From Scenedesmus sp. ARA3 (taxonomy: Eukaryota; Chlorophyta; Chlorophyceae; Sphaeropleales; Scenedesmaceae), in assembly GCA_004335835.1 (NCBI GenBank), contig RWJK01000904.1, positions 1 through 48,018 on the forward strand: a DNA stretch of 48,018 nt, written 5' to 3'. Of the stretch, positions 1-10,999 are shown in pieces. The first letter of the stretch is position 1, and each line of letters begins with the position of its first letter. The notes beneath the pieces were generated by a model. It made no database searches. It had not been told where the DNA came from and was given only the letters and a program-made list of their open reading frames with translations. A program made the translations under genes and the position numbers.

Positions 1-1843
1 CTGCATATGTTGGGGACGATGCATTGCCCTGGCTGCTGGGTTGCGGCACTGCATGGCATCCATGTGACCTGCACTGCAGGCTTGTGAACTGGCGCTGCTG
101 TGCTGCCGGTTTTGGCGGCGACGCCCCAGGTGCTATGTGGTCCACCGAGGTTTTGCATCAGCAGGCGTCGCAGCAGCCATGCATGGGAATGTTGCATGGC
201 CGCCTGCTGCAACAATTGGGAAGGGGGCAGTTCAGCAGACGGCAGCTGGTGCTGTGCCTGGCAAGTCGACAAGGCCTTCGACAAAAGGGATTGTTATTCC
301 CCAATATCAGGAGCCACATAAGGATCAAGTACTGTACTACATATACATGGATGGATAGATGGATATGTGGATGAAGGGATGGATGCATAGTTGCTTTGCG
401 TGTTCATTTGCTGTCGTGGATGCATTTGGCTGCATGTAGACAGCCGCCATGCCATCAGCCGGCACTGCTGTCTCGAGTCGTCAGTCACTCTCTGATGTTT
501 AATGCGTTTTGTGCTGAGCTGCAGCATCTGAAGAACTCACCTGCAGCCGCCATGCTCACACAATCTTGGATTGAGAGCGCATGGTGTGCTGGCATGCCGT
601 GTTTCACGCATGACTTGATATGCTTGTGTCAGCCTGTGAGCTGCATGATGTTTCTTATGGAAGTGATTGTCGCTAAGCTCGTTGCCTGCACTGTCGTGGC
701 ACAGCACGGCATGCAGCCGCAGCTCGTGTTTGACCATTTGCCAGCAGCCTGAGTTGCCAATGGGATTGCAGCCCTGCTTTACCACCCTGCAGTAATGATG
801 TCATGTATTGCGCTGATCAAATACACTTGGATATGCAGCTTTATCTGTTTGGTTTGATTGATGTTGTTGGCAGTGGGTACTGCTGCAGTGCAGTGCACTC
901 GTCAGACAGCAGGCCCTGCACTCAGTGCAGCAGCAGACTGCTGGACGTAACATGGGCTATGCAGCATCGTAGGGTAGATCCTATCAAGAAGCTACATAAT
1001 ATGTTTGGGTTGATGCGTCAAGCTGCACGATGTAACCAATGATAATCTGCCCTCTGTTGGTCTGCTGACTGGGCTACTCTTGTCTGACAATGGATGTGAT
1101 ATTTGGTTGGTCAAGATGGCTTGCAGTATTCCCTGGCTGGGACGAGGAACAGTGCTAAGATGACGAGAGTACGACCATTTTGTGTGCTTGGCAGCCATTC
1201 CTGATATTAATCGAATGGAAATCGTACGGTACTACATCAGAGCCTTCCCTGTGTCCTTGGGGCCCGGTCTCAGAGGGGACTATTCGGTGCCTCGCCAGAA
1301 CACGTCGGCTGCCCGTGTTTGATCCTAGAATTCGTTAAAGGTTGTCGAATTCAAAGCATCCTCTCCACACAGCTCGTTGTAACCAGACCTCGCCACACGA
1401 TTTGAAGCATGTGTAACTTTGATCGAAATGACATATAGTAAGGCGACGAAGCTATAGTAATCTAGACGGCTTCGCCAGGCTAGACAGGGCCATTGACTTT
1501 TTTCCAGGCGTTCAGTGCTGTGTTGCCGTGTAGCTTTGCCGTCAAGGCCATATCGCCATCATTTTTGTCGCGGAGCAGTGGCCAAACCGACATGATGCTC
1601 CGGAGCAACCCAGGATGCACTTCTTGCAGGCTACTGCAGTCCTCAACAACAAAAGCATGTGTGGCGAGACGGACGCTGTTAGGTGCCAAGGCGCGCCTTG
1701 TCCAGCAAGGTGTGCAGAGGGCGCCAAAACACTCCAGCTAGCTTCTGCTCACCACGTGCCCATACCAGACAGATGTGCGTTGTTTCATTGTACTGTTTGT
1801 CAGTCAGCATGATTTGGTTGCTCATCTGTGCGCATGCAGTAGA

Positions 1844-1878
<35 letters not shown>

Positions 1879-1930
1879 GCCAGCAGCACAGCTTGCAGGA
1901 CATGTTCTCCCTGAAAACTCAACCCACAGC
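1..1930. other. No recognisable gene (left flank)
   Basis: I find no reading frame here with recognisable protein similarity or a convincing exon series. Short open frames exist on both strands but show no conserved motif. The stretch 1200-1500 is less rich in CAG/CTG than the rest and has no open frame of note. A short CTG tract lies at about 1848-1876, just before the transporter's open frame. The region probably holds the promoter, 5' UTR and possibly an untranslated or transit-peptide exon of the FNT gene, but nothing in the sequence proves this. Confidence 0.4.
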
Positions 1931-2147
1931 ATGCTGAATTTGTTCAGCTTCCGACACACAGGGCCTACCGGCTGTCGCAGAATCAGCAGCAGCTGCATGC
2001 TGCTCACCTGCAGCTGCCCCCTTACAGTAAAACATCACGCAGGGATTCTTACTAACTGCAGCAGTGCTGTGATCTCACACATGTGTGTGCATCCCGCCCT
2101 GCCTATGCCTGCAACTCCAGCTCGAGTGGCATCCCTCACACACACGG

Positions 2148-2178
<31 letters not shown>

Positions 2179-5100
2179 GCAGCTGACACTGTCAGAGGCA
2201 CAGCTCAAGTCCCTGCTAGATGCCTCTGCAGCCCAGGCAGCAGCAGCAACCGCTGCTGCTGTGTCAGTAGCCACGCCCGCACCAGCAGCACCCATGAAAA
2301 CACCACCAGAAGTATATGCAGCGCTGGCTGCTGATGGCGTGAAGCGCTGCACGGAGATCCCTCTGTTTAAGCTGCTGGTGCTGTCGGTGTATGCTGGCGT
2401 GTATGTCAGTTTTGGCGGCTTTGTGGCGACCTCTGTGGTCAACATACTGCCAGGTGGGTGCACACTGCTGGCTCGGATGCCGGGCTTGCAGCAGCCTGCT
2501 GCAGTGTGCAAGATTGAACTTATTCTATGATGGCTGCAGCGAAGTGCCTTATAATTTTATATCTAAGGGCCTTGTGGAAGGGTCTACTGCGCCTGGCAGT
2601 AAGTAGCTCAACAGCAGCCCCTTCCTGCAAGCTACCTTGGCAACACTTAGGTGCAAAAGACAGTGCAACATTGGTAACACAACATGGTTGACATTCACAG
2701 CCCAGCAGCTCCCAAGCAACAGGGCTGGCTGATCTGCGGCAGAGCTGCGGCATAGCACTGCAGTCATCTGCTCATGTCTATTTGTTGCTTGCTGCTGCGC
2801 AGCTGCCTGCTGGTGCGTATGCACACGTTCCTGCAGAATTGTCTGCCGCCCTACATCACATGTATCTGCTTGGGTCATTTCATTGTCTGCCTGCTGGTGT
2901 GTGCTTTCCTGCAGGCCTGTCTGCTGCCCACCCCGGGCTGGCCAAGCTGGTGTTCTCAGCACTGTTCCCTGTGGGCCTCATGGTCACCATCCTGCATGGA
3001 GCGGAGCTGTTCACAGGTGAGGGCGCAGCAGTTGCGCGGGTGGTTGCTCTGGGGAGGAGGCAGCACCACCTGCTGTTGTGGTGTCAGTAACAGCATCGTG
3101 CGGTTCTTGGTGGGGCTCATGGTCACCATCCTGCACGGAGCGGAGCTGTTCACAGGGGAGCTGCTGGATATACATATAGCAGGTAGCTGCTGGTGTTGTG
3201 TCAGCTGCCTCTGTACCCTGCAGCATCTGCGTTGTCCAGTTCCCTGTGGGGCCCATGGCGAGAAGCATTCACAGGTGAGCTGCTGGAGCAGCAGCAGCTG
3301 CCACAACAACGGCAGCAGCAGCAGCAGTTGCAGGAGCGGTTGCTCCGGGCAGCACCAGCTGCTGTTGTTGTGTCAGCTGCTGCTGGAGCCTAGCACTGTA
3401 GCATCTGCGGTGTCCTGTTCCCTCTGGAGCTTGTGGTCACCTTCCTGCACGGCGCGGAGCTATTCACAGGTGCAGCGGCACACTATGCAGACACAGCAGC
3501 AGTAGCAGCAGCAGCAATGGTTGCCCTGAAATCAGCAGCAGCTGTTGCGGCGGCAGTGGCTGCCAAAGCGCACACCGATTGCCCGCAAAACAGCGACTCG
3601 TGTTGATGGCTTGTTGAGCGTTAAACATGCGCCCAGGCCCTACTGTACACTACTGCTTGCTGGAAGGTGCTCCTCTACCGCGTGGCGCGCCCGTGTTTTG
3701 ACCAAATGCTGGCACAGCAGCTGCTGAGGCTCAAACAGACCACAACCGCATGCCGCACTGCGCCGCTGCTGCTTGCAGGAAACACCATGAAGGCCACCAT
3801 GGCGCTGTGTGATGGGTAGCCCTTGCAGAAACAGCTAGACCCAAACAATCGGACTGTTAATTAGATTCGCTGCTTGTACTGCTGCTTGCAGGAAACACCA
3901 TGAAGGCCACCATAGCGCTGTGCGAGGGCAAGAGAAAGCTCGGGGACCTGGCCAGGAACTGTGGCCCTTACGGCTGAGGCCCAAAAAACACGCACTAACA
4001 AGTAAACAGCTGCTTGCTCTGCTGCTTGCAGGAAACACGATGAAGGCCACCATGGCGTTGTGCGAGGGCAAGATTAAGCTCAGCGACCTTGCCAGGAACT
4101 GGGCGGTGTCCTGGGCAGGCAACTTCATCGGCAGCCTTGCTGTGCTGGCAGTGGTGCTGGCCACTGGGCTGCTTCCTGCAGGCAGCGCAGCACCCATCAA
4201 GGTGGCCCTGGCCAAGACCAGCCTCAGCTTCGGCGAGGTGGGTGGGGTAGATGGCAGGGGTCTGTCACGACATTACCATGACGTGAGCCTCGGCCTGCAA
4301 GCCGTCTTCCTTGATAAACGCACGCCAACATACGCTGGGGATGCTGTACATGTAGAACTTGCGACTTGTAATTTGGGGGTATACAAAGAGCCTGCCTGGC
4401 TCTGCCTGGCTGTCTCGTCAGTTGAGGGGTTGCACCCCAGCAGGTCTGGTGTTGCAACCACTCTGTGCCTGTGTTTGCTGGCTAAGTGGTTAGGGCGGCG
4501 GGTCATGTTCTGGCCCTGGCCAAGACCAGCCTCAGCTTTGGCGAGGTGGGTGGGGGTGGGATGTGAGGAAGAGGGGAGAGGGGTGGGGGTGCACAGAGAG
4601 CCTGCCTAGCTGTTTGCAAACCAGCCAATTGGCTGTCTCGTCAGTTGAGGAGGCCCTGGCCAGGCCAGCTTCAGCTGTGGCAAGGTAGGTGGAGGTGGGG
4701 TGGGGTGGGATGGGGCTGTGTTGCTGTGTTGTTGGAGTATTGTTGCTACGCTTCAGCAGCCACTGCTGCAACACCAGCTGCTGCTGATCTTAGCGCAACC
4801 ACCACCGCTGCTGCTGCTGCTGCCGCTGCTGCCGCCGCAGGCCTTCAGCCGTGCCGTGCTGGCCAACTGGTTTGTGTGCCTGGCGGTGTGGTGCGCCACT
4901 GCATCATCCAGCCTGCCTGGCAAGCTCATGGCCATCTGGCCGCCCATCCTCAGCTTCTGCGCGTTCGGTGGCGAGCACAGGTAGGATTGCAGGCAAAGCA
5001 GCACATCACACTGCAAGTTCACAGGAACTGAACCTGGCCCCAGGCAATAGGCTAGCGGGCCGCTACTCCGCTCAAGCTTTTTTGCTTGTGGTGTCCCTCT

Positions 5101-5901
5101 TTGCTGGCCGTCTGGCTGCCCATCTTCAGCTTCTGCGCCTTTGAGGGAGCACAGGTGTGCCCGGGCACAACACAGTGCGATACGATATAGGATGCGGCAC
5201 ATTTTGTTGCAGGATGTGACCCTGCCCACTGCTCGCTAGACCAGCGAGCTGCTAATCCACTTAGGGCTTGTCATGTGTCACCCTGCTGCCTGGAAAGCTG
5301 CATAGTGCCAGGCCTTGCTGAATGCGGCTGCTGTGCTGTTGAGCCAGCTGCATAGCTGTGTGCAGCTCCACATTGCCAGCTGAGCCTCATCCTAAGTAGA
5401 GATACTGGCACGCCATACAGCATCACCTTACTGCTTACTGGCATGTGTACACCTGCCGCGCTACCTCTTCTCCTGTTCCCCGGCTGTGATGTACTGCCTC
5501 AGCATCGCCAACATGTTACTCGTCCCGTTAGGCATGGCGCTGGGCGCCGACGCCAGCATGCGCTTGCCAGTGCGGCTCACACAATCGTCAGATTGCGCCA
5601 GGACCCACATAATACCAACACGCCCTTGTGTGACTATTGCCTGCTGACTGACCTGTGTGCACCTGCCGCTGCACCTCGCGTCCTGCTTCTGTGCTGTACT
5701 TGTCTCTCTTGCCGCAGCATCGCCAATATGTTCCTCATCCCACTCGGCATGGCTCTGGGTGCGGACGTCAGCATGCAGCAGTTCCTGGTCAGCAACTTGC
5801 TGCCAGTGACACTGGGCAACACAGTAGCTGGCGCGATGTGCATGGCGGCAGCCTCGGCCTTCTTCTACAGCCAGAGGAAGCCTGCAGCAAAGGCCGCTTG
5901 A
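1931..5901 (+). CDS. NAR1: Formate/nitrite transporter family protein (NAR1-like), 5 exons
   Basis: FNT proteins are pentameric anion channels. In green algae NAR1 members move nitrite or bicarbonate/formate across plastid or plasma membranes. Exons: about 1931-2453, 2915-3016, 4032-4237, 4841-4980 and 5718-5901 (TGA stop). All joins keep frame and use GT-AG sites. Family hallmarks in order: the first membrane segment starting at PLFKLLVLSVYAGVYVSFGG; LMVTILHGAELFTG; GNTMKATMALCEGKIKLSDL followed by NWAVSWAGNFIGS; FSRAVLANWFVCLAVW; and GGEHSIANMFLIPLG, whose His matches the conserved pore His of FocA. The end is NLLPVTLGNTVAGA. The conserved core begins near Met 2294 and gives about 263 residues, close to the usual length. 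Upstream, an open frame with a Gln run (2152-2183) and Ala-rich stretch may be a transit peptide. The start at 1931 is a guess; 1775 or a separate 5' exon are alternatives. Substrate cannot be read from sequence. Confidence 0.88.
3108..3469 (+). repeat. Echoes of FNT exon 2 3' end (three copies in intron 2)
   Basis: Three partial copies of the end of exon 2 follow the exon: about 3108-3155 (LMVTILHGAELFTG, but followed by GG, so the donor is lost), about 3240-3274 (diverged and frameshifted, followed by a good GTGAGC donor) and about 3418-3469 (LVVTFLHGAELFTG, followed by GTGCAG). The copies differ from the exon at several bases, so they are not simple assembly duplications. Confidence 0.8.
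3779..3960 (+). repeat. Echoes of FNT exon 3 5' end (two copies in intron 2)
   Basis: The real exon 3 begins at 4032 after GCTTGCAG. Two further copies of acceptor plus exon start lie upstream, at 3779 and 3892. Each reads GNTMKATMALC or GNTMKATIALCEGK and each is preceded by the same CTGCTTGCAG acceptor. The first runs into a stop (TAG) after about 13 codons. The second remains similar through the region equivalent to KLSDLARN before diverging. Confidence 0.8.
4508..4684 (+). repeat. Echoes of FNT exon 3 3' end (two copies in intron 3)
   Basis: Exon 3 ends ALAKTSLSFGE with donor GTGGGTGG at 4238. Near-identical copies of this end occur at about 4510-4545 (followed by GTGGGTGG) and, more diverged, at about 4650-4684 (followed by GTAGGTGG). 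All three therefore carry plausible donors. Confidence 0.75.
5103..5154 (+). repeat. Echo of FNT exon 4 3' end
   Basis: The segment repeats the end of exon 4 (about 4930-4980) and ends ACAG followed by GTGTGC. In one frame it gives WLPIFSFCAFEGAQ against WPPILSFCAFGGEH of the real exon. The join to exon 5 keeps the conserved GGEHSIANM only if 4980 is used as donor. Confidence 0.7.
5503..5565 (+). repeat. Echo of FNT exon 5 5' end
   Basis: After a TGCCTCAG acceptor the sequence encodes IANMLLVPLGMALGADASM, a close copy of the real exon 5 start at 5718 (IANMFLIPLGMALGADVSM). The copy then loses similarity. Skipping it and using 5718 is needed to reach the conserved C-terminal part. Confidence 0.8.
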
Positions 5902-8543
5902 GCGGCGGCAGTTGAAACTACTGCAGGCCAAACACTTACGGCGACCATTTTGCAAGGGTCTTGGTGCTCTGCGAACACTTGTGATAGCCACGCGAGCGGG
6001 CGTCATGCAGGCAGGTTGAAGAATGGTGTGTGCGCATCTTGCGCTGAGGAGCTTGTAGTGTCTGTCGAGTTTGCACTGAGAGTCAGCACTGATGTATTCG
6101 TGTAGCGGCCGCTGAGTGCACTCTGCTGCTGCAAGATTGCAGTGACAGCAATTGAGTGCCATGCAGCGTGCCCACAGCAGCAGTTGGCACACAGCAGCAG
6201 TTGGCACACAGCTGTGAGTAGCTGCAGCCACAGTAGCCAAGAGTATTTGTATTGCACTGAGCGAGACCTGGTGGCTGGTGGCTGCAGACAAAGTGTCTTT
6301 TTGCGAGGTGGACTGATACCAGCACGTAGCTGCAGCTGAGCTATGTGTGTGCTTGTCAGGCCACGATGGTTGTGTGCCAGAGTCTGCCAGATTCTGATGA
6401 ACAGAGGGGCTTATGAGGGGCTTGCCTGGATCACGAGTGTTGCTGTTTTGCAGGCATTTCCAGCCACTGTCAATGCTGCCGTTCAACCAGAGGACACAGG
6501 TGGACAGCACCATATACATTTATTTGTGCCGCTATTTGCTTCTCACATCTTAGTCACATGATCACAGGGCGCATCATTTTTTAGACGTGGATACAATGGC
6601 TCGGCTGGTGATGCGATGATGATGAATGGGATTTTTCTGGGACATCACTTGTGTCCTGTGAGACGCAACTGAACTGCTGCTAGCTGAATACTTGATGGCG
6701 GTCAAATGATGAGGCGCGCATCGGGGGATTGCTGCCCCTGGACATTGCCTTGACATGACGTATCAGATCCCAGCAGATAAGTGCTAAGCACGCAAGACAG
6801 TAGGCTAAGAAGCTGTACTGCTGCTGTGGGACACGCATCGCTGTGTTGCAACTGTGCACCATGCTGCGCGACAGTCACTTTCAAAGCAGACAAAACAGCC
6901 TTGCTGACAGGCACAATTTGCCAAGATCAAGCTAGCCATTGTCTGGTGGGGCTCCTGCACTGCTTCACAGGAAGCTGCTCGCACAGTGTGTGGTTGTTCG
7001 CCAGTCACACCAGCGCCAACTGCATGCCGCATGCATAGGCTGTAAACAACAAGTGTCGCTGCGTGCTTGCAGCCATAGCAATCAACATCAAGATGGATGG
7101 TGTGAGTGGGTATGCCACTCACTACACATAATACATGAGCACAGCACGTCAGGAATCATGATAATGATATGCTAGCAGGCCAAAGCTGCTGCTTCTGGTG
7201 CTGCTGCTGCCATCACCAAGAGCAGCGCCCGCCAGCTACCACCGGCTCCAGTGCGCAGGGAAACCCATATCACTGACGCTACCAACATTTGGTGACTGTA
7301 TGCCAAGCCGTCGACCAACGCAGGGGTTGAAGGACCTTGCTAATATGTCACCTGTTGATTGAGCCAGCACAACCTTTTGTCAGCACAACCATTGCCAACC
7401 TGAGGACCAACGCAACACAAAACACATGTTGCAAAAGCACCTGATCACATGTATGGACAGCAATCATACAGAGGTACATGTACTACTACGCATCAATTCA
7501 CACAAACAAATGATACCCGCGACAGGTGGCCGTCATTGTCCACAGCAACCAGCCTAACACCTTGAACGCCATCATGGTGTTGCTTGCCTTTCATGGTTGC
7601 ATCAAGTAACATTCTGGAATAGTAGACACGCGGATCACTCCAACCCAGGCACTGAACAGACTACACAAGCTTCTGCCGTATCTACATCACATGTCACCAG
7701 GTTTGCTCATGCAACAATACATGTGTTCTGGTGCATATGCTGAAGCATGCATATGCAACAAAGTATTGTTTGTAGTGCCTCTGCGCAGCATCTACATTGA
7801 ACGTGCACTAAGTGTGCTCCTGTTGCTACAAAAGCACAGTTCCTCTGGTGCATCTTCAAAGCACCTTTGTCAAAGCATGCATATGCAACCACTGCTGCAT
7901 TGATAGAAGCAGCAGGCCTCATCCATGACATGCTCCCATGCTGGATATGCTGTATACACCGCCGCATCAAAAGCCAGCAACTTCCATGTCAAGGGCCAGC
8001 CTCTACAGCAGGTAGAAATGCACCCTCTTCCGATGTACGCCAGCTCTGCCCCAACAACACAACTATCAACGCCAACAGGTTGTTTTGGTTCCTTCCATGC
8101 TGAGAGGTAACCTACACAACTAAGCCATCAATTCAGCAACAGCTAGTCCACTACTACACATAGCCATATCTGACTTTGGAGCACTAAAATATTGTGCATC
8201 CGTTCCATCAGTCAACCGCCCTCTCACCATCAGGTAATGCTGTAGCTGGCCAGAAAGATCATTGCCCAGTTATTTCATCTCGAAAACACTGTAGCTGGCC
8301 AGACAGATCACTGCTCAATAACATTGTCTCACTACTGAGCAGTGACTGCAGCAACCAACTGATAAGCGTTCTGTGCAAAGGCAGCGAAGTCACAGAAAGG
8401 GCATGTGCCATAGTGCTATCTACTGCATTGCTGTCAAGGGCTGCTTAAAATGACCCCAATAACATCCTGGGACCAGGAGCATACATGTAGCAATCTTACT
8501 TCTGAGGCGCCCGCAAGTGCACACCATATCATGTCAGGGCTCC
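5902..8543. other. Intergenic region between convergent genes
   Basis: The FNT gene (+) and the CBM14-like gene (-) converge on this stretch, so it should contain both 3' UTRs. I see no supported coding exon. It is less GC-rich than its surroundings from about 7.1 to 8.5 kb. Small direct repeats are visible: a GCATGCATATGCAAC word at about 7747 and 7877, and a CTGTAGCTGGCCAGA word repeated with a spacing of about 60 bp near 8231 and 8290. Confidence 0.45.
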
Positions 8544-10984
8544 TCAAGGTGTGATTGATGGGGGCTCTTTCACACCAGGTGGTCGCACAAGCAGTTCTGC
8601 CAGGCTGACAGCACTGCCTGTGCGGCCAACCCCTGTGCTGTTACCATTCCTGGTGCGGTTCAGAGGCCTCGTGCTGTTCAAACTCGCACAGCCCTTGTCA
8701 ACCTGAGGAACAAACCCGCTTGGACAGTCGAAGGGGTGCGCACTTTGCAGCGAGCAGATGATCGCCCTCGCAGGGTCGCTTGGGTGAGTGTAAATGCCAT
8801 CGGCGCGGCCACGGCATGCACACTTCAAACTCGTGCATCCTGCTGGAGCTGTGCGCGACGCGCCCGCTGTTGCAGGGATGTAGCTGGTGCAATTTCTGTC
8901 CTTGGCGAAGAACACCTGCCCAGCTAGGCAGGACTTTGGCAGCGCAAGGCCTCTAGCGCATCGCACATAGCTCTGCAGGGCAGCTGGCTGCTTTGCAATT
9001 TCAAACGTCACTCTGGAAATAGGCCTGCCACTGGCACTCGAAGCAGCAGCAGCGGCAGCTGTAGCTGTAGCAGCAGCAGCAGCTGCTGCTCTGAAGGATG
9101 AAGAGATGGTGTTGGCATACAGGCCATCCCTCCGCCCCTGCAGGACAGCAATAGCATAGTAATTTAGTTATTCAGGTGAAAGCAGATAGCCGTAGACATG
9201 CTGCAAAACCCTGCCATACACAGCTCAGGCAGACGTCTTGGACAAGAGCAACTCAATGACAAACATGCGCATATCTGGTTCCTGCTTGATTGTTTCTGCT
9301 TGCAGCAGCAGAGTTGTGGTTGTGCAGACAACAAAGCTGAGTACAAGGCTGATCTTGACTGCAACTGGTGATGTAATAGGGTGGGGGGTGGGGGGCGCTG
9401 CTGCAACAGGTGATCACAATCAGCGCCTGAATTGCTGCTTTCAGGTAGCAGAGCTGCTCACGCCTCATGAACATCACATGAACCCACCCTCTCAAGAATG
9501 TACTGAGCCTGGCAGCATGCATGAATCCACTGTCTGACATGGCCAACTGCTAGCTGCAACAAATCGCCAAAGCTGGTTGGCGGACATCTGCCAAAAGTAG
9601 ACACCACTGTTGCTACCTCAGCTCACCTTGCAGAATGTTTCAATTGTGCTGCGGTTGCCTGCTGCGGCAGCTGCAATGGCTTCAGGCGCGGCCACCTTGC
9701 CGCCAGCAGGAGCTGCACTGGCTGCTGCTGCCCCTGGAGCAGTAGATGTCCGAGCCTGGATCTGTGGCTCCTGCACTTCTTGCCCTTCCTTGCAACTCAC
9801 AATCTGGGTGTGACACAAGTAAACCACAGACACAATACATGCTCAACTGATGTGACATGTAACGAGTTGCAACATCGACCGTCAAGCGCTGTGGCACCGC
9901 ACAATTGACAGCTCCTGCTGAGCACGCTGTGTTACAAAGCGCAAGGTGTATGCAATAGACATGGCACAGACTCACGGCCTCAGAGTGGGCACCAACGTTG
10001 TCTTCTTGCTGTGGGTTCCAACTTGTGCAGCAAAATGTGGTGTGCTCACCTGATAACCGCCGGTGTTGTTCTTGTAGGCATGCACCCCATCTGTTGCATT
10101 TGCACAGAGATTGAAGTGTGCCGTTGCCGCTGCTGCTGCTGCTGCCGAAGTTGCCTGGCAGCCGCCAATCGAGGGATTGTACTTAGTGCCGGGACTGTAA
10201 TCCTGCGTGACGGCTGTTCCGTTGAAGCCACACACAATGAACCCAGAAACTGTGGAAAAGCTGTTGGCAAGGCGCGTTCCGGGTTTGACGCCCTGCAGGA
10301 GGCCAGTTGCACACAGACCAAAGGTGATCAGGCTGTTCCTTCCATTTCTTACATGCATATGGTGCAGTTGCAATTGCAACAGAAACATACCACAGCACGA
10401 TCTGCTTCAAAACATGCACAAAGCCAATCAGCTCCAACAAAGTGGCAGCTACACACTGCTTGCTGCTGCCACGTTTGCTGCAAACATGAACATGTAATCT
10501 GATGCTGGTCTGCATGTTAGCTGCAGCACAGCAAGAGCCATCAGGCTGCAAGTCAGCTTCAGTCAGGGGTGCAGCTCTGCTGATTGTTTCCTGGTCAAAA
10601 TCCGTGCCATTCGCTGTGCAAATAGCTGAATGCTCACATTGCAGACGCAGCTGAGCGCCGTTGTGCACGCAGGCTGTTTTGCCCCTGCAAACATGGTCAC
10701 CATGTTGCACACCACCGTGGTGTTGAAGTCCTTCAGAAGCACGGCCAGAAGGGGCCGGAAATTAGCGGTTGACTGTGCACGAGTTGGAGTTGTGTAGTTG
10801 CCATCCGCAGCACTTGCTGCGATCGCAAGTGCCTGTGCCTTGCCAAGGCGCCAATGGCGTAGCGAGATCCACAGTTCTGGTAGGTTGCTCCAACAAAGGC
10901 TCCACATCCAAGAGTAATGCTCTGAGGCACGCAGAAGGTCTGCACGTGACAGCGTTGCAGCGCATGACATCCTATTATGCCAAC
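8544..10984 (-). CDS. Multi-module CBM14-like (chitin-binding type-2) Cys-rich protein, 3' exons
   Basis: CBM14/peritrophin-A modules are small secreted disulfide domains that bind chitin. Exons on the minus strand: 8544-9137 (TGA stop), 9627-9803, 10050-10292 and, less securely, 10638-10984. The first three joins are phase 0 with clean GT-AG sites. The pattern Cys, DG-x-Y, Cys, Cys, G-x-x-F, Cys recurs: CACRGRADGIYTHPSD followed by Cys-spaced CPSGFVPQVDKGC; GRRDGLYANT...YVRCARGLALPKSCLAGQ; ATDGVHAYKNNTGGYQ joined across an intron to IVSCKEGQ; NGVKPGTRLAN...FIVCGFNGTAV; and ADGNYTTPTRAQ...VVCN. Ala-rich linkers and N-glycosylation sequons fit an extracellular protein. Exon 10638-10984 needs a one-base shift near 10840 to stay in frame, so it is either misassembled, mutated or spliced in a way I missed. 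The N-terminus is not identified. No catalytic domain is seen. Confidence 0.68.
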
Positions 10985-10999
10985 CTGTGGGGTCCGGAA

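Noticed and set aside
1775..2530. Single 251-codon open frame taken as a complete protein
   Set aside because: The Leu run at its start and the end past 2453 are not conserved; the frame is better explained as exon 1 of the transporter followed by intron.
4470..4510. tRNA-like D-arm sequence (GCTAAGTGGTTAGGGCGG)
   Set aside because: No matching T-arm or acceptor stem could be found in the following 80 bases; it lies in a transporter intron.
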